64,000 nt of DNA, taken from positions 60,732 to 124,731 of the forward strand of contig NZ_PIPK01000009.1 of the NCBI RefSeq assembly GCF_003987335.1, given 5' to 3'. Each line of letters opens with the position of its first letter. Within the stretch, counting starts at the first letter, position 1. A program made the position numbers and the translations under genes. The stretch comes from Aliidiomarina maris. Its GTDB lineage: Bacteria > Pseudomonadota > Gammaproteobacteria > Enterobacterales > Alteromonadaceae. Below the pieces are notes generated by a model, which saw nothing but the letters and a program-made list of their open reading frames with translations, was not told the DNA's origin and searched no databases. Shown in pieces: positions 8,232 through 17,788 of this stretch.

Positions 8232-10487
8232 GTGAGTCAGTCGCATTCCCAGCCACAGCACGATCAGCCACAGCACCATCAGCCACAGCACGATGCTTTG
8301 CAGGCCACTCAAGTGGTGCGCGTGGCCTTGCCAGTGCCCATGCACCGCAGCTTTGATTATATATGTACAGGCCCTGCTTGTGTTGGCGCGCGGGTGCGGG
8401 TGTCTTTTGCTAACCGCGATTTAGTCGGCATGATAGTCGCGGTTGGGGTTGAACCGGATATTGCGCTTAGCAAACTCAAAGCCGTCGATGCGGTACTCGA
8501 CGAACAGCCATTATTTGATTCGGTATTATGGGATTTACTGCATTTTGCTGCACAGTATTACCATCACCCCCTTGGCGAAGTACTCATGCACGCGGCACCG
8601 GCGGCCTTACGCAAGGGTGAGCAAGCGTCCTATCAAGCAATTCGCCGTTACCAGATGACTGAACAAGGTGCGCAAGCCCAGGCTGAAGACTTTAAGCGGG
8701 CCCCGCAGCAGTGGCGTTTATTGCAATTACTGCAGCAACGCAGCCTGACGCCGAGTGAGCTGCGTGAGCAAGATATCAGCCCAAGTGCGATTCGCGCGCT
8801 GCAAGACAAAGCCATAATAACGTCTGTCGATGCATTGCCACAGCTGCAACCGTGGGCGTATCAGCAAGCACAGCAAGGTCACCAGTTAAACCAAGAGCAA
8901 GCCGTGGCCGTTGCCGCACTCAAACAAGCCAGTGAGCGCGCAGAAGGTAGTGTGTGGCTGCTCGAAGGCGTGACCGGCAGTGGTAAAACGGAAGTGTATT
9001 TGCAAGCCATGGCACCCGTATTGGAGGCCGGCAAGCAGGTTCTGGTGTTAGTGCCAGAAATCGGCCTGACGCCACAAACGGTGGCACGTTTTAATGACCG
9101 TTTTGATGTACCTATTGTGGCGCTGCATTCGGGTTTGAGCGAAAGTGAGCGCTTGCAGGGCTGGCTGCATGGCCGCGACAATCAAGCAGCAATTATTATT
9201 GGTACGCGATCGGCAATATTTACCCCCTGCCCGCAGCTTGGCATGTTAATTATTGACGAAGAGCACGACTTGTCGTTTAAGCAGCAAGACGGCTTTCGTT
9301 ACAGCGCGCGCGACCTCGCAGTCAAGCGAGCGCACGCACAACGGGTGCCGTTATTACTTGGCACCGCAACGCCTTCTTTAGAAACCTTAGCCAATGTGGA
9401 AGCGAAGCGTTACCACCATGTGCAGTTAAGCCAGCGTGCTGGTCAAGCACAGTTGGCGCGCCACAAGGTTATCGACCTCAAACAAGTCCGCTTACAACAT
9501 GGGTTAAGCGAACCTTTGTTGGCGCACATGCAGCAGCATTTAGCGGCGGGTAACCAAGTACTGCTATTTTTGAACCGACGCGGTTTTGCCAGTGCGCTGA
9601 TTTGCCATGAATGCGGCTGGGTGGGCCAATGTGCGCGCTGCGAGCATCCTTTTACCGTGCATCAGCAAGCGCGCAATTTACAGTGCCACCATTGCGGCGC
9701 TGAACGCAGTATTCCGCACCAGTGCCATGCCTGTGGCAGTTCACAATTAATTACCCAAGGTTTAGGCACGGAACAATTAGAAGAAGCCCTAGGCCAATTG
9801 TTACCTGAGTATCCGGTGCTACGAATCGACCGCGATAGCACCCGGCGTAAAGGCCAACTCGCGGCGCATTTAGAGTCCGCTGCGAGCGGCGAATTTCCGA
9901 TTCTTATTGGCACCCAAATGCTGGCCAAAGGCCACCATTTCCCAGACGTCACCCTGGTTGCGTTACTGGATGTCGATGGCGCTCTTTATAGCAGTGACTT
10001 TCGGGCGGCTGAGCGCTTAGGTCAGCTATATACCCAAGTGGCTGGTCGCGCTGGGCGTGCGAGCAAGCCTGGCGTGGTGGTGCTGCAAACACACCACCCT
10101 GAACATCCTTTACTACAAGAGCTGGTCAATAATGGTTACCACGACTTTGCCCGCAGCGCACTTGCTGAACGCAAGTTAGCTATGTTGCCGCCTGCGGCCA
10201 GCATGGCGCTGATCCGCAGTGAGGCGACGCAAGCCCAAGACGCCGAGCAGCTGTTACAAGCCATGGCAAATACGCTGCAAGGAAGCTCTGAGGTGATTGT
10301 GTTAGGCCCGATGAGCGCGCCGATGGCACGTAAAGCCGGGCGTTTCCGGTTTCAGTTACTGTTGCACAGTGCGTCACGACAGGCATTGCACCAGCACTTA
10401 CGAGCAAAGCGCAGTGAACTAGAAGCGCTGCCGCAAGGGCGCAAAGCGCGTTGGTCACTGGATATTGACCCACAAGACTTCACTTAG
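8232..10487 (+). CDS. priA: Primosomal protein N', replication restart helicase PriA
   Basis: DNA helicase that recognises stalled forks and reloads DnaB. The 751-residue protein contains an N-terminal DNA-binding domain, a DEXH helicase core with Lys252 in GVTGSGKT and DEEHD from Asp342, and a zinc-binding cysteine cluster starting at Cys458 (several CxxC pairs up to about 505). Helicase motifs around GTQMLAKGHHFPDV and QVAGRAGR follow. The start is a GTG preceded by AAGGAAT. The first 25 residues are unusual: three QPQH(D/H) units encoded by a 15-bp tandem repeat precede the conserved start of the protein, which explains its extra length over E. coli PriA (732 aa). A start downstream of the repeat is possible but lacks a clear initiation codon. 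Confidence 0.96.
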   Translation: MSQSHSQPQHDQPQHHQPQHDALQATQVVRVALPVPMHRSFDYICTGPACVGARVRVSFANRDLVGMIVAVGVEPDIALSKLKAVDAVLDEQPLFDSVLWDLLHFAAQYYHHPLGEVLMHAAPAALRKGEQASYQAIRRYQMTEQGAQAQAEDFKRAPQQWRLLQLLQQRSLTPSELREQDISPSAIRALQDKAIITSVDALPQLQPWAYQQAQQGHQLNQEQAVAVAALKQASERAEGSVWLLEGVTGSGKTEVYLQAMAPVLEAGKQVLVLVPEIGLTPQTVARFNDRFDVPIVALHSGLSESERLQGWLHGRDNQAAIIIGTRSAIFTPCPQLGMLIIDEEHDLSFKQQDGFRYSARDLAVKRAHAQRVPLLLGTATPSLETLANVEAKRYHHVQLSQRAGQAQLARHKVIDLKQVRLQHGLSEPLLAHMQQHLAAGNQVLLFLNRRGFASALICHECGWVGQCARCEHPFTVHQQARNLQCHHCGAERSIPHQCHACGSSQLITQGLGTEQLEEALGQLLPEYPVLRIDRDSTRRKGQLAAHLESAASGEFPILIGTQMLAKGHHFPDVTLVALLDVDGALYSSDFRAAERLGQLYTQVAGRAGRASKPGVVVLQTHHPEHPLLQELVNNGYHDFARSALAERKLAMLPPAASMALIRSEATQAQDAEQLLQAMANTLQGSSEVIVLGPMSAPMARKAGRFRFQLLLHSASRQALHQHLRAKRSELEALPQGRKARWSLDIDPQDFT
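8250..8294 (+). repeat. Three 15-bp tandem repeats in the 5' end of priA
   Basis: Three in-frame copies of CAGCCACAGCACGAT, the middle one with one base change, encode QPQHD-QPQHH-QPQHD. The unit length is a multiple of three, so copy-number change would not break the frame. Confidence 0.95.
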
Positions 10488-10522
10488 TCGACTTTACGTT
10501 TTGGTCACAAGATATTTGCGCG

Positions 10523-10544
10523 CGCAGGTTTTTTTTGACCTGCG
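10523..10544. other. Hairpin with poly-T loop between priA and argS
   Basis: Inverted repeat CGCAGGT / ACCTGCG with an eight-base loop of seven T and one G, in the 136-bp gap before argS. The T run is in the loop rather than after the stem, so it does not look like a normal terminator. Its role is unknown; it could be part of the argS leader. Confidence 0.4.
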
Positions 10545-10623
10545 TAAGGATTACACTAAGCGGCTTAAATTTTGCCTGCGTTCAGGTGTACCACATTGAT
10601 TATTGTTGAGGTTGTAAGCTGCT

Positions 10624-12372
10624 ATGAAACAGCAAATTGAAGTCCTTTTGCACGCTGCCGTTGATGGCTTAAAAGAACAGGGCGTCTTGAGTGACGATGC
10701 CGCGCCACGTATCCAGTTGGACCGTCCGCGCGACAAAAGCCACGGGGATTTCGCGAGCAACCTCGCGATGATGTTAGCCAAACCAGCAAAGAAAAGCCCA
10801 CGTGAGCTGGCGCAACTGATCATTGATGCGATTCCAGCTAATGATGTGATTGCTGGCTGTGACATTGCCGGCCCTGGGTTTATTAATATTCGCGTCAACC
10901 ACCAACGAATTATCGATCAGTTAGAGCAGGCATTTCATGATCCGCGCCTTGGTGTGGGCAGTAGCGTTGATGCGCAAACTATCGTTATTGACTACTCGTC
11001 ACCTAACCTTGCGAAAGAAATGCACGTGGGTCACTTACGCTCAACTATTATTGGCGACGCCATTGCGCGCACCCTTGAGCTGCAAGGCCACCAAGTGATT
11101 CGCCAAAACCACGTCGGTGACTGGGGTACCCAATTTGGTATGCTATTGGCGCACATGGAAGACGTGCAAAAAGAATCAGCTGACGTGGCGCTACAGTTAT
11201 CGGATTTAGAAACCTTCTACAAAGCGGCTAAAAAGCGCTTTGACGCCGAGCCTGAGTTTGCCGACCGTGCCCGCGCTTTAGTGGTAAAACTGCAAGGCGG
11301 TGATGCATACTGCCTGAACCTTTGGCGCCAGTTTATTGATATTTCATTGGCCCATTGCCAGGAAGTCTACGACCGCTTGGGCGTGAAGCTAACCCGTGAC
11401 GACGTGATGGCTGAAAGTGCCTATAACGACGAACTGCATGGCATTGTGGCTTTATTGCGCGACAAAGGCTTGTTGGTTGAAGACCAAGGCGCTCAATGCG
11501 TATTTTTAGACGAGTTTACCGGTAAAGAGGGTGAGCCGTTACCAATTATTGTGCAGAAAAAAGATGGCGGCTTCTTGTATGCCACGACCGATTTGGCAGC
11601 TGCACGTTACCGCGCCGAGAAACTGCATGCAGATCGTGCTATTTACGTAGTCGATGCCCGTCAGGCCTTGCACTTTAACCAAATTTTTACCCTCGCCCGC
11701 AAAGCTGGGTTGGTGCCTGCAAGCATGAGCATGGAGCACATGGGCTTCGGTGTCGTGTTGGGTAAAGACAATCGTCCGTTTAAAAGCCGCGACGGTGGGG
11801 TGACTAAGCTGGCAGATTTATTGAGTGAGGCTGAGCGCCGCGCAGGCGATCTCATCGCCAGTAAAAATACTGATTTAAGTGCTGAAGAGCAGGCGCATAT
11901 TGCATCTGTAGTCGGCATTGCTGCGGTCAAGTATGCGGATTTATCAAAGAACCGTACCAGCGATTATGTGTTCGATTGGGACACTATGATTAGCTTTGAA
12001 GGCAATACTGCGCCTTACCTGCTGTACGCTTACACCCGTGTGAACAGCATGTTCCAAAAGGCTGGTTTGACTATGGGTGACGTCGAAGGCGCTATTACCC
12101 TCAGTACCGAGCAAGACACCAACCTGGCAAATAAGCTTGCGCAGTTCCCTGAAATTATTACCAGCGTTGCCAATAAAGGCATGCCGCATTTCTTATGTGG
12201 TTACTTGTTTGAGTTAGCGGGTGCGTTTTCTTCGTTTTACGAAGCTTGCCCTATCTTGAATAGTGACGATGAGGCGCTTAAAGCCAGTCGCTTGAAGTTG
12301 GCAGCATTGACCGCACGTACCCTTGAGCAAGGTTTAGCATTACTGGGTATTCCAGTATTAAAGCGGATGTAA
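10624..12372 (+). CDS. argS: Arginyl-tRNA synthetase
   Basis: Class I aminoacyl-tRNA synthetase that charges tRNA-Arg. The protein has 582 residues (E. coli ArgS has 577). The HIGH signature is HVGH at 134-137 within [17 protein letters not shown], and the KMSKS loop is replaced by FKSRDGG near residue 387, as is usual in bacterial ArgRS. The N-terminal Add-1 domain and the C-terminal alpha-helical anticodon-binding domain (ending [11 protein letters not shown]) are both present. The stop codon is three bases before the ftsN start, so the two are probably cotranscribed. Confidence 0.97.
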   Translation: MKQQIEVLLHAAVDGLKEQGVLSDDAAPRIQLDRPRDKSHGDFASNLAMMLAKPAKKSPRELAQLIIDAIPANDVIAGCDIAGPGFINIRVNHQRIIDQLEQAFHDPRLGVGSSVDAQTIVIDYSSPNLAKEMHVGHLRSTIIGDAIARTLELQGHQVIRQNHVGDWGTQFGMLLAHMEDVQKESADVALQLSDLETFYKAAKKRFDAEPEFADRARALVVKLQGGDAYCLNLWRQFIDISLAHCQEVYDRLGVKLTRDDVMAESAYNDELHGIVALLRDKGLLVEDQGAQCVFLDEFTGKEGEPLPIIVQKKDGGFLYATTDLAAARYRAEKLHADRAIYVVDARQALHFNQIFTLARKAGLVPASMSMEHMGFGVVLGKDNRPFKSRDGGVTKLADLLSEAERRAGDLIASKNTDLSAEEQAHIASVVGIAAVKYADLSKNRTSDYVFDWDTMISFEGNTAPYLLYAYTRVNSMFQKAGLTMGDVEGAITLSTEQDTNLANKLAQFPEIITSVANKGMPHFLCGYLFELAGAFSSFYEACPILNSDDEALKASRLKLAALTARTLEQGLALLGIPVLKRM

Positions 12373-12375
12373 GCG

Positions 12376-13002
12376 ATGCCAGTGGATTACGCAGACAAAA
12401 AGCCCAAGCCGAAGCGCAAGAGCCCGCAACGGCGCACGACCAAGCCGCGCTCTGGCGCGGCGCGTGGGCGTGGCAAACCGCCAGCGAATAAACCGCCATT
12501 GCGGGTGTTAGCGCTGGCGGTGGCGATTGTGGCTTTGTTTGTGTTGGGCTTAGTGTGGCTGAAAAAAGGCCAAGAGCCTAAAGGGCCAGATAGCCCGATA
12601 ATTTTCACTGAGCAGACGCAAACCCAACCAAGCGCCCAACAAGCGGCACCCCAAGCGACTTTGGATGCATTGCCTGATGCACCGCAAGAGCGTTGGCAAT
12701 ATATCCAAGAGCTGGAAAACCATACGGTTGAGGTCGCAGTGCCAGAACGGGAAGAAGCGCGTCGGCGGTTAATGCAGTGTGGTTCATTTCGTCGTGAAGG
12801 CGATGCCCAGGAATTACGCGCCCGCATTGCGATGGCGGGTTACGAGTCGCAGGTGCGGCGCACGGAAAGCAGTCAGCATGGCGTTTGGTTCCGAGTGATT
12901 TTGGGCCCGTTTGACGGCCTGCGCCCGGCGCAAACCGTGAACAACCAGTTGCGCCGGAATAACATCCATGGTTGTCAAATCTGGTACTGGAACCTGGATT
13001 AA
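12376..13002 (+). CDS. ftsN: Cell division protein FtsN-like, SPOR domain
   Basis: Bitopic inner-membrane protein expected to act as a late divisome activator. The 208-residue product has a very basic cytoplasmic N-terminus (KPKPKRKSPQRR), one transmembrane helix at about residues 43-61, a Gln/Pro-rich periplasmic linker, and a C-terminal SPOR domain (roughly 130-208, from RRRLMQCGSF to YWNLD) that would bind denuded glycan. It is shorter than E. coli FtsN (319 aa). The position just upstream of hslVU matches E. coli, which supports the name. Other SPOR proteins cannot be excluded on sequence alone. Confidence 0.85.
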   Translation: MPVDYADKKPKPKRKSPQRRTTKPRSGAARGRGKPPANKPPLRVLALAVAIVALFVLGLVWLKKGQEPKGPDSPIIFTEQTQTQPSAQQAAPQATLDALPDAPQERWQYIQELENHTVEVAVPEREEARRRLMQCGSFRREGDAQELRARIAMAGYESQVRRTESSQHGVWFRVILGPFDGLRPAQTVNNQLRRNNIHGCQIWYWNLD

Positions 13003-13072
13003 TTAGTCGCGCTATTGATTTTTTAGCCATTCATCCCTATCTCTTAAGCAACCCTAAGAGAGAGGATGGATT

Positions 13073-13624
13073 ATGACGACGATAGTTTCGGTACGTCGCA
13101 AAGATAAAGTAGCGATTGGCGGCGACGGTCAAGTATCACTGGGCAACACCGTAATGAAAGGCAATGCCCGCAAAGTTCGCCGCCTTTATAATAATCAGGT
13201 GCTCGCTGGTTTCGCTGGCGGCACCGCCGATGCCTTCACCCTGTTCGAGCGTTTTGAAGCTAAGCTCGAAATGTACCAAGGCCATCTGACCCGAGCCGCG
13301 GTTGAGCTAGCCAAAGAATGGCGCACCGACCGAGCCCTGCGCAAACTAGAAGCGTTGTTGGCTGTGGCAGACAAAACTACCTCATTAATTATCACCGGTA
13401 ACGGCGACGTGGTGCAGCCCGAAGACGATTTAATTGCAATCGGTTCAGGCGGCCCTTATGCGCAAGCTGCGGCGCGTGCCTTGTTGGAAAATACCGACTT
13501 ATCTGCGCCGGAGATCACTGAAAAAGCCCTCAGTATTGCGGGCGACATCTGCGTGTATACCAACCGCTTCCAAACCTTAGAAGTTCTTGATGCCGAGCCT
13601 GCCAAGAACAGCGACCCGTCTTAA
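13073..13624 (+). CDS. hslV: ATP-dependent protease subunit HslV
   Basis: Proteolytic dodecamer of the HslUV (ClpQY) complex, a proteasome-like threonine protease. Removal of Met1 exposes Thr2 of MTTIVSVRR as nucleophile. The block [20 protein letters not shown] and the internal [17 protein letters not shown] are near identical to E. coli. The 183-residue length is slightly longer than the usual 176, with a short tail ending NSDPS. A strong AGAGAGGA ribosome binding site precedes the ATG. It is followed by hslU after 23 bases, so the pair forms an operon. Confidence 0.97.
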   Translation: MTTIVSVRRKDKVAIGGDGQVSLGNTVMKGNARKVRRLYNNQVLAGFAGGTADAFTLFERFEAKLEMYQGHLTRAAVELAKEWRTDRALRKLEALLAVADKTTSLIITGNGDVVQPEDDLIAIGSGGPYAQAAARALLENTDLSAPEITEKALSIAGDICVYTNRFQTLEVLDAEPAKNSDPS

Positions 13625-13647
13625 TACGCTTAGCGTAGGAGTATTGC

Positions 13648-14991
13648 ATGTCAAATATGACACCGCGTGAAATTGTTGATGAATTGAATCGTTTTATTAT
13701 TGGTCAGGACGACGCTAAGCGTGCGGTTTCGGTTGCTTTACGCAACCGCTGGCGCCGCATGCAGCTAGATGATGAGTTGCGTCATGAAGTGACCCCCAAA
13801 AATATCTTAATGATTGGCCCAACGGGCGTGGGCAAAACTGAGATCGCGCGTCGCTTAGCCAAGCTCGCGAATGCCCCTTTTATTAAAGTTGAAGCGACTA
13901 AGTTTACTGAAGTGGGCTATGTGGGTAAGGAAATTGAATCGATTATTCGCGATTTGACCGACACCGCCGTCAAGCAAGTACGTGAGCAGGAAATGGCCCG
14001 CGTGCGCTATCGTGCAGAAGATGCCGCAGAAGAGCGTATTTTAGATGCGCTGTTGCCAAAAGCGCGCAAGTCGAGTTGGGGCGATGACGAGGAAGAGCAA
14101 AAGCCGGAAGACAATTCAGCGACGCGCCAAGCGTTTCGTAAAAAATTGCGCGAAGGTCAATTGGACGATAAAGAAATCGAAATCGACTTAGCTATGCCGC
14201 AAATGGGTGTGGAAATTATGGCGCCTCCTGGGATGGAAGAAATGACGTCGCAGTTGCAGAACATGTTCCAAAACATGTCGGGTGGCAAAACTAAGAAGCG
14301 CAAAGTCAAAATTAAGGACGCATTGAAGCAGCTGGTGGAAGAAGAAGCGGCGAAAATGCTGAACCCTGAAGAGCTCAAAGAAAAGGCGATAGAGTCAGTT
14401 GAGCAAAACGGCATTGTGTTCTTAGACGAAGTCGACAAGATTTGTAAGCGCGGTGAAAGTAGTGGCCCGGATGTGTCCCGTGAGGGTGTACAACGTGACT
14501 TGCTGCCACTGGTTGAAGGCACGACCGTCAATACCAAACATGGCATGGTGAAGACCGACCATATTTTGTTTATCGCTTCGGGCGCGTTCCAAATGGCTAA
14601 GCCATCGGATCTAATTCCTGAGTTACAGGGGCGCTTGCCGATTCGGGTTGAGCTCAAAGCCCTGACCACGCATGACTTTGTGCGTATTTTAACCGAGCCG
14701 AGTGCGTCACTGACCATGCAGTATCAGGCTTTGATGCAAACTGAAGGCGTGGGTATCAAGTTCACTGAAGATGGTATTGAACGGATTGCACAGATTGCCT
14801 GGCAGGTGAATGAAAAGACCGAAAACATTGGTGCCCGTCGCCTGCATACGGTGCTGGAGCGCTTGATGGAAGAAATTTCATTTAACGCCAGTGAAATGTC
14901 CGGCGACAGTGTGACAATTGACGCGGCGTACGTGAACAAGCACTTAGACGCTTTAGCCGACGACGAAGACCTAAGTCGTTTTATTCTGTAG
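13648..14991 (+). CDS. hslU: ATP-dependent protease ATPase subunit HslU
   Basis: AAA+ unfoldase that feeds substrates into HslV. The 447-residue protein has the N-terminal [16 protein letters not shown], Walker A GPTGVGKT with Lys63, the acidic and variable I-domain (about residues 110-240), Walker [11 protein letters not shown], the sensor region and the conserved C-terminal tail LSRFIL that inserts into HslV to activate it. Ribosome binding site TAGGAG. A rho-independent terminator follows. Upstream hslV completes the complex; heat-shock control is expected in the family, but I did not identify a clear sigma-32 promoter. Confidence 0.98.
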   Translation: MSNMTPREIVDELNRFIIGQDDAKRAVSVALRNRWRRMQLDDELRHEVTPKNILMIGPTGVGKTEIARRLAKLANAPFIKVEATKFTEVGYVGKEIESIIRDLTDTAVKQVREQEMARVRYRAEDAAEERILDALLPKARKSSWGDDEEEQKPEDNSATRQAFRKKLREGQLDDKEIEIDLAMPQMGVEIMAPPGMEEMTSQLQNMFQNMSGGKTKKRKVKIKDALKQLVEEEAAKMLNPEELKEKAIESVEQNGIVFLDEVDKICKRGESSGPDVSREGVQRDLLPLVEGTTVNTKHGMVKTDHILFIASGAFQMAKPSDLIPELQGRLPIRVELKALTTHDFVRILTEPSASLTMQYQALMQTEGVGIKFTEDGIERIAQIAWQVNEKTENIGARRLHTVLERLMEEISFNASEMSGDSVTIDAAYVNKHLDALADDEDLSRFIL

Positions 14992-15012
14992 TTGCCTTAG
15001 CGCTGCTACGCA

Positions 15013-15040
15013 GAGGGGCCTTAATCATGGCCCCTTTTTT
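15013..15040 (+). terminator. Terminator after hslU
   Basis: Stem AGGGGCC / GGCCCCT with loop TTAATCAT, followed directly by a run of T, starting 22 bases after the hslU stop. Confidence 0.88.
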
Positions 15041-15067
15041 ATGCGCGCTGGGCAGTAAGATATTGGG

Positions 15068-17140
15068 CTATGGAGTAATCAGGCGCAGATTCCCCTGTGC
15101 GCGTTGGTCGCGTTGTTGCCAATGGTGGCTCAGGAGTTCTGCCGCGAGTTGAATATTCACGGGCGGGCTTAACAAGTAACCCTGAACCTGATCACAGCGC
15201 ATGCCATTGAGCAAATTAAGCTGCTCTTGGGTTTCCACGCCCTCGGCCACTACACGCTTGCGCAGGCCGTGGCTGAGCTCAATCAAGCTGCGTACAATCA
15301 CATTTTCAGAATTGTGCGCATCCCGCAACAGCTCACTAATAAAGCTACGGTCAATTTTGATTTTGTCCACTGGTAAACGGCGTAAATAGGCCAGCGACGA
15401 ATAACCGGTACCAAAGTCATCAATCGACACGCGAATGCCAAGCTCGCGCAGCTGCGCCAATACATTGAGCCCCGCCTGAATATCGGTCATCGCGACATTT
15501 TCGGTAATTTCTAACTCGATATCTTGGTAGCTTAATTGATAGCGGCTAAACAGCTGTTTAAGCTTACTGATAAGGTCGGGGTTTTGAAAATGCCGCGCGC
15601 AAATATTGACTGCGATGGGCAACGTATTCAGGCCTTGGCGGCGCCACGTGGATAGAATGTGCGCGGTTTTGGCCAGCACCCAATCGTCTAGTTCAATCGA
15701 CCAGCCTAAGTCTTCAATAAAAGGTAGAAACTCACTGGGCGGCAGTAAACCGCGACTGGGGTGTTGCCAGCGAATCAATGCTTCAAAGCTACTTAACCGC
15801 TTTGAGCTACCGGTGTAGACGGGTTGCAAATGCAGAATAAACTCATCGTTATCCAGCGCTTGGCGTAATTCTGGCTCCATATCGATTAAGCGAATATAGT
15901 CGGCGCCCATGCCGCGCTGGTAAAACACGACTGAGTCAGAATTCGAGCCTTTGGCTTGGCTCAGCGCGATGTTGGCTTTACTTAACAAGGTGTCAGCGTA
16001 CACCGAATTTTGTGGAAAGCGGGCAATACCCACCGCACAACTAAGCTTCACGGTTTTACTGTCCATCAGCATGTCATCCTGAATGCGTTGCTGAATAGAG
16101 CGCCCTAGCTGCTCAACTAAGCTGCGCTTCTTAAGGTGATCAAAGGCGACAATAAAGACATCACCACTGATGCGTGCCACAGTGAGCGGGGCTGGGCGTA
16201 AACGTTGCAAGCGCTTGCTGACTTCAATCAACACCCGGTCACCGCCGCGGATACCGAGTGAATCATTAATGGCTTTAAATCGGTTTAAACCAATCACCAT
16301 GAGGGTCAGGTGACGTTGGCGGGTACGGCTGTGTTCAATCAGGCTGGGTAATTTTTTGACCAGTTCTTCGCGGTTTTCCATGCCGGTGAGTGCGTCATGG
16401 GTGTTTAAGTAGGCCGCATGCTGTTGGGCCTTGAAGCTGCGATGGCGCTCAGATTCGAGCAACCAGATAATAATGCCGCCCGCTGCAATAGAGATGAATA
16501 CCAAGGTAAAGATACCTTGCAGCGACCAGACAAATTCACTCAAAGCCATATTGGCGCTTAGTAGTGATGCATGCACCAGCGCAATATTCTTGAGCCCTAA
16601 CAACACGAACGCGACGCTGATTAAGCGGGGACCAATCGACTTGCGCCCTTGGTAGAGCACAATAACCCCAATGCTGAGCAGCACCATGCCGCTGATAAGG
16701 AACATTAAAGTGTCGCGTAAGGCGACCACCCAAGGTGCCTGTGGCATCAGTCCCTGGAGCGCCCAACCAGCGCCAGCAAACAAGACCGCGCCCGCATATA
16801 CCGCCCGCCGCCGCGATTGGCGCGGCGCTTGCTCACGCATAATGTCGAACACCCCAAAGCACAGCAGGGCGAGGGAAATGTAGGTCAAACTGAGTTGTAA
16901 AAAGATGATCAGGTTGAGGGTGGTCGATGCGGGGACGAGGAGCTGGCTGCCAAGGGCATAACTGCGGGTAGCAGCAAATACGGCGCTGGCACCAAAATAC
17001 CACGAGGCATAGGACCAGAACCGTAAATAGGGCCGGTGATAGTAATTAAAATAGTGGCGTAATAAGAACCCGAAGCCCAGAAGCAGCAACGCCAAAGCCG
17101 CGTAGTTCACTGTCGCCAGTGCTGCGTTTTCAAATACCAT
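15068..17140 (-). CDS. Membrane c-di-GMP phosphodiesterase, degenerate GGDEF plus EAL
   Basis: Predicted inner-membrane second-messenger enzyme of 690 residues. About seven hydrophobic segments fill residues 10-230 and form a membrane sensor. A GGDEF-family domain (about 245-405) follows, with the signature degraded to SGDVF, so diguanylate cyclase activity is unlikely. The C-terminal EAL domain (about 425-675) is intact: EALIRW near 450, then the ITEN, DDFGTGYSSL, DKIKID and AEGVETQ blocks that carry the metal ligands and catalytic Lys. It should therefore hydrolyse c-di-GMP to pGpG, perhaps with GTP binding at the degenerate domain as a regulatory input. It stands alone, divergent from rraA. 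The sensed signal is unknown. Confidence 0.9.
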   Translation of the reverse strand: MVFENAALATVNYAALALLLLGFGFLLRHYFNYYHRPYLRFWSYASWYFGASAVFAATRSYALGSQLLVPASTTLNLIIFLQLSLTYISLALLCFGVFDIMREQAPRQSRRRAVYAGAVLFAGAGWALQGLMPQAPWVVALRDTLMFLISGMVLLSIGVIVLYQGRKSIGPRLISVAFVLLGLKNIALVHASLLSANMALSEFVWSLQGIFTLVFISIAAGGIIIWLLESERHRSFKAQQHAAYLNTHDALTGMENREELVKKLPSLIEHSRTRQRHLTLMVIGLNRFKAINDSLGIRGGDRVLIEVSKRLQRLRPAPLTVARISGDVFIVAFDHLKKRSLVEQLGRSIQQRIQDDMLMDSKTVKLSCAVGIARFPQNSVYADTLLSKANIALSQAKGSNSDSVVFYQRGMGADYIRLIDMEPELRQALDNDEFILHLQPVYTGSSKRLSSFEALIRWQHPSRGLLPPSEFLPFIEDLGWSIELDDWVLAKTAHILSTWRRQGLNTLPIAVNICARHFQNPDLISKLKQLFSRYQLSYQDIELEITENVAMTDIQAGLNVLAQLRELGIRVSIDDFGTGYSSLAYLRRLPVDKIKIDRSFISELLRDAHNSENVIVRSLIELSHGLRKRVVAEGVETQEQLNLLNGMRCDQVQGYLLSPPVNIQLAAELLSHHWQQRDQRAQGNLRLITP

Positions 17141-17292
17141 AAGAATTTATTGTTATTATTTTGTATGGTTTTACTCTACAGGGCTTTAGGCCGTTAAATC
17201 AACAACTGTTTTAATTCGTATTGTGGGTTTTTATCTAGTGCCTATAAGGTTTATACTGAGTGCCACCCCTCTTGGTATTAGGTAGCCTGATT

Positions 17293-17778
17293 ATGGAATA
17301 TAACACTTCTGAACTGTGTGACTTGTTTGCAGACGCGGTTGATGTGGTTGAACCAATGTTCGTGAACTACGGTGGACGTAGCTCGTTTGGCGGCCAAATC
17401 GTCACGGTTAAGTGCCATGAAGACAAAGGGCTGATTGAGAGTGCGTTACAACAATCAGGGGTTGGCAAAGTACTGCTGGTCGATGGCGGTGGCTCGATGC
17501 GTCGTGCTTTGATTGACCTCAATGTTGCCGAAGCCGCGTTAGAAAATGATTGGGAAGGCATTATCTGTTACGGCTGCGTGCGCGATGTCGATGCGCTGGA
17601 AGACTTAGACATCGGTATTCAAGCGATAGCATCTATTCCTGTAGGTGCGACAGCAGCGGGTGGCGGTGAAGTCGATATTCCAGTTAACTTTGGCGGCGTT
17701 ACCTTCTTACCTGAAGACCATATTTATGCCGATACCACCGGGGTTATCTTGTCACCTGAGCCTTTAGACATCGAGTAA
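17293..17778 (+). CDS. rraA: Regulator of ribonuclease E activity A
   Basis: Trimeric ring protein that binds RNase E and inhibits RNA degradation in E. coli. The 161-residue product from this ATG equals the E. coli length and begins [12 protein letters not shown], matching the family start; an in-frame ATG 33 bases upstream would add a non-conserved extension and is not used here. Conserved blocks are [30 protein letters not shown] and [20 protein letters not shown]. It is related in fold to methyltransferase-like aldolases but lacks any sign of an enzymatic role. hutG follows after 10 bases in the same direction, an unusual neighbour that may be cotranscribed. Confidence 0.95.
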   Translation: MEYNTSELCDLFADAVDVVEPMFVNYGGRSSFGGQIVTVKCHEDKGLIESALQQSGVGKVLLVDGGGSMRRALIDLNVAEAALENDWEGIICYGCVRDVDALEDLDIGIQAIASIPVGATAAGGGEVDIPVNFGGVTFLPEDHIYADTTGVILSPEPLDIE

Positions 17779-17788
17779 GCGCGTTTCT

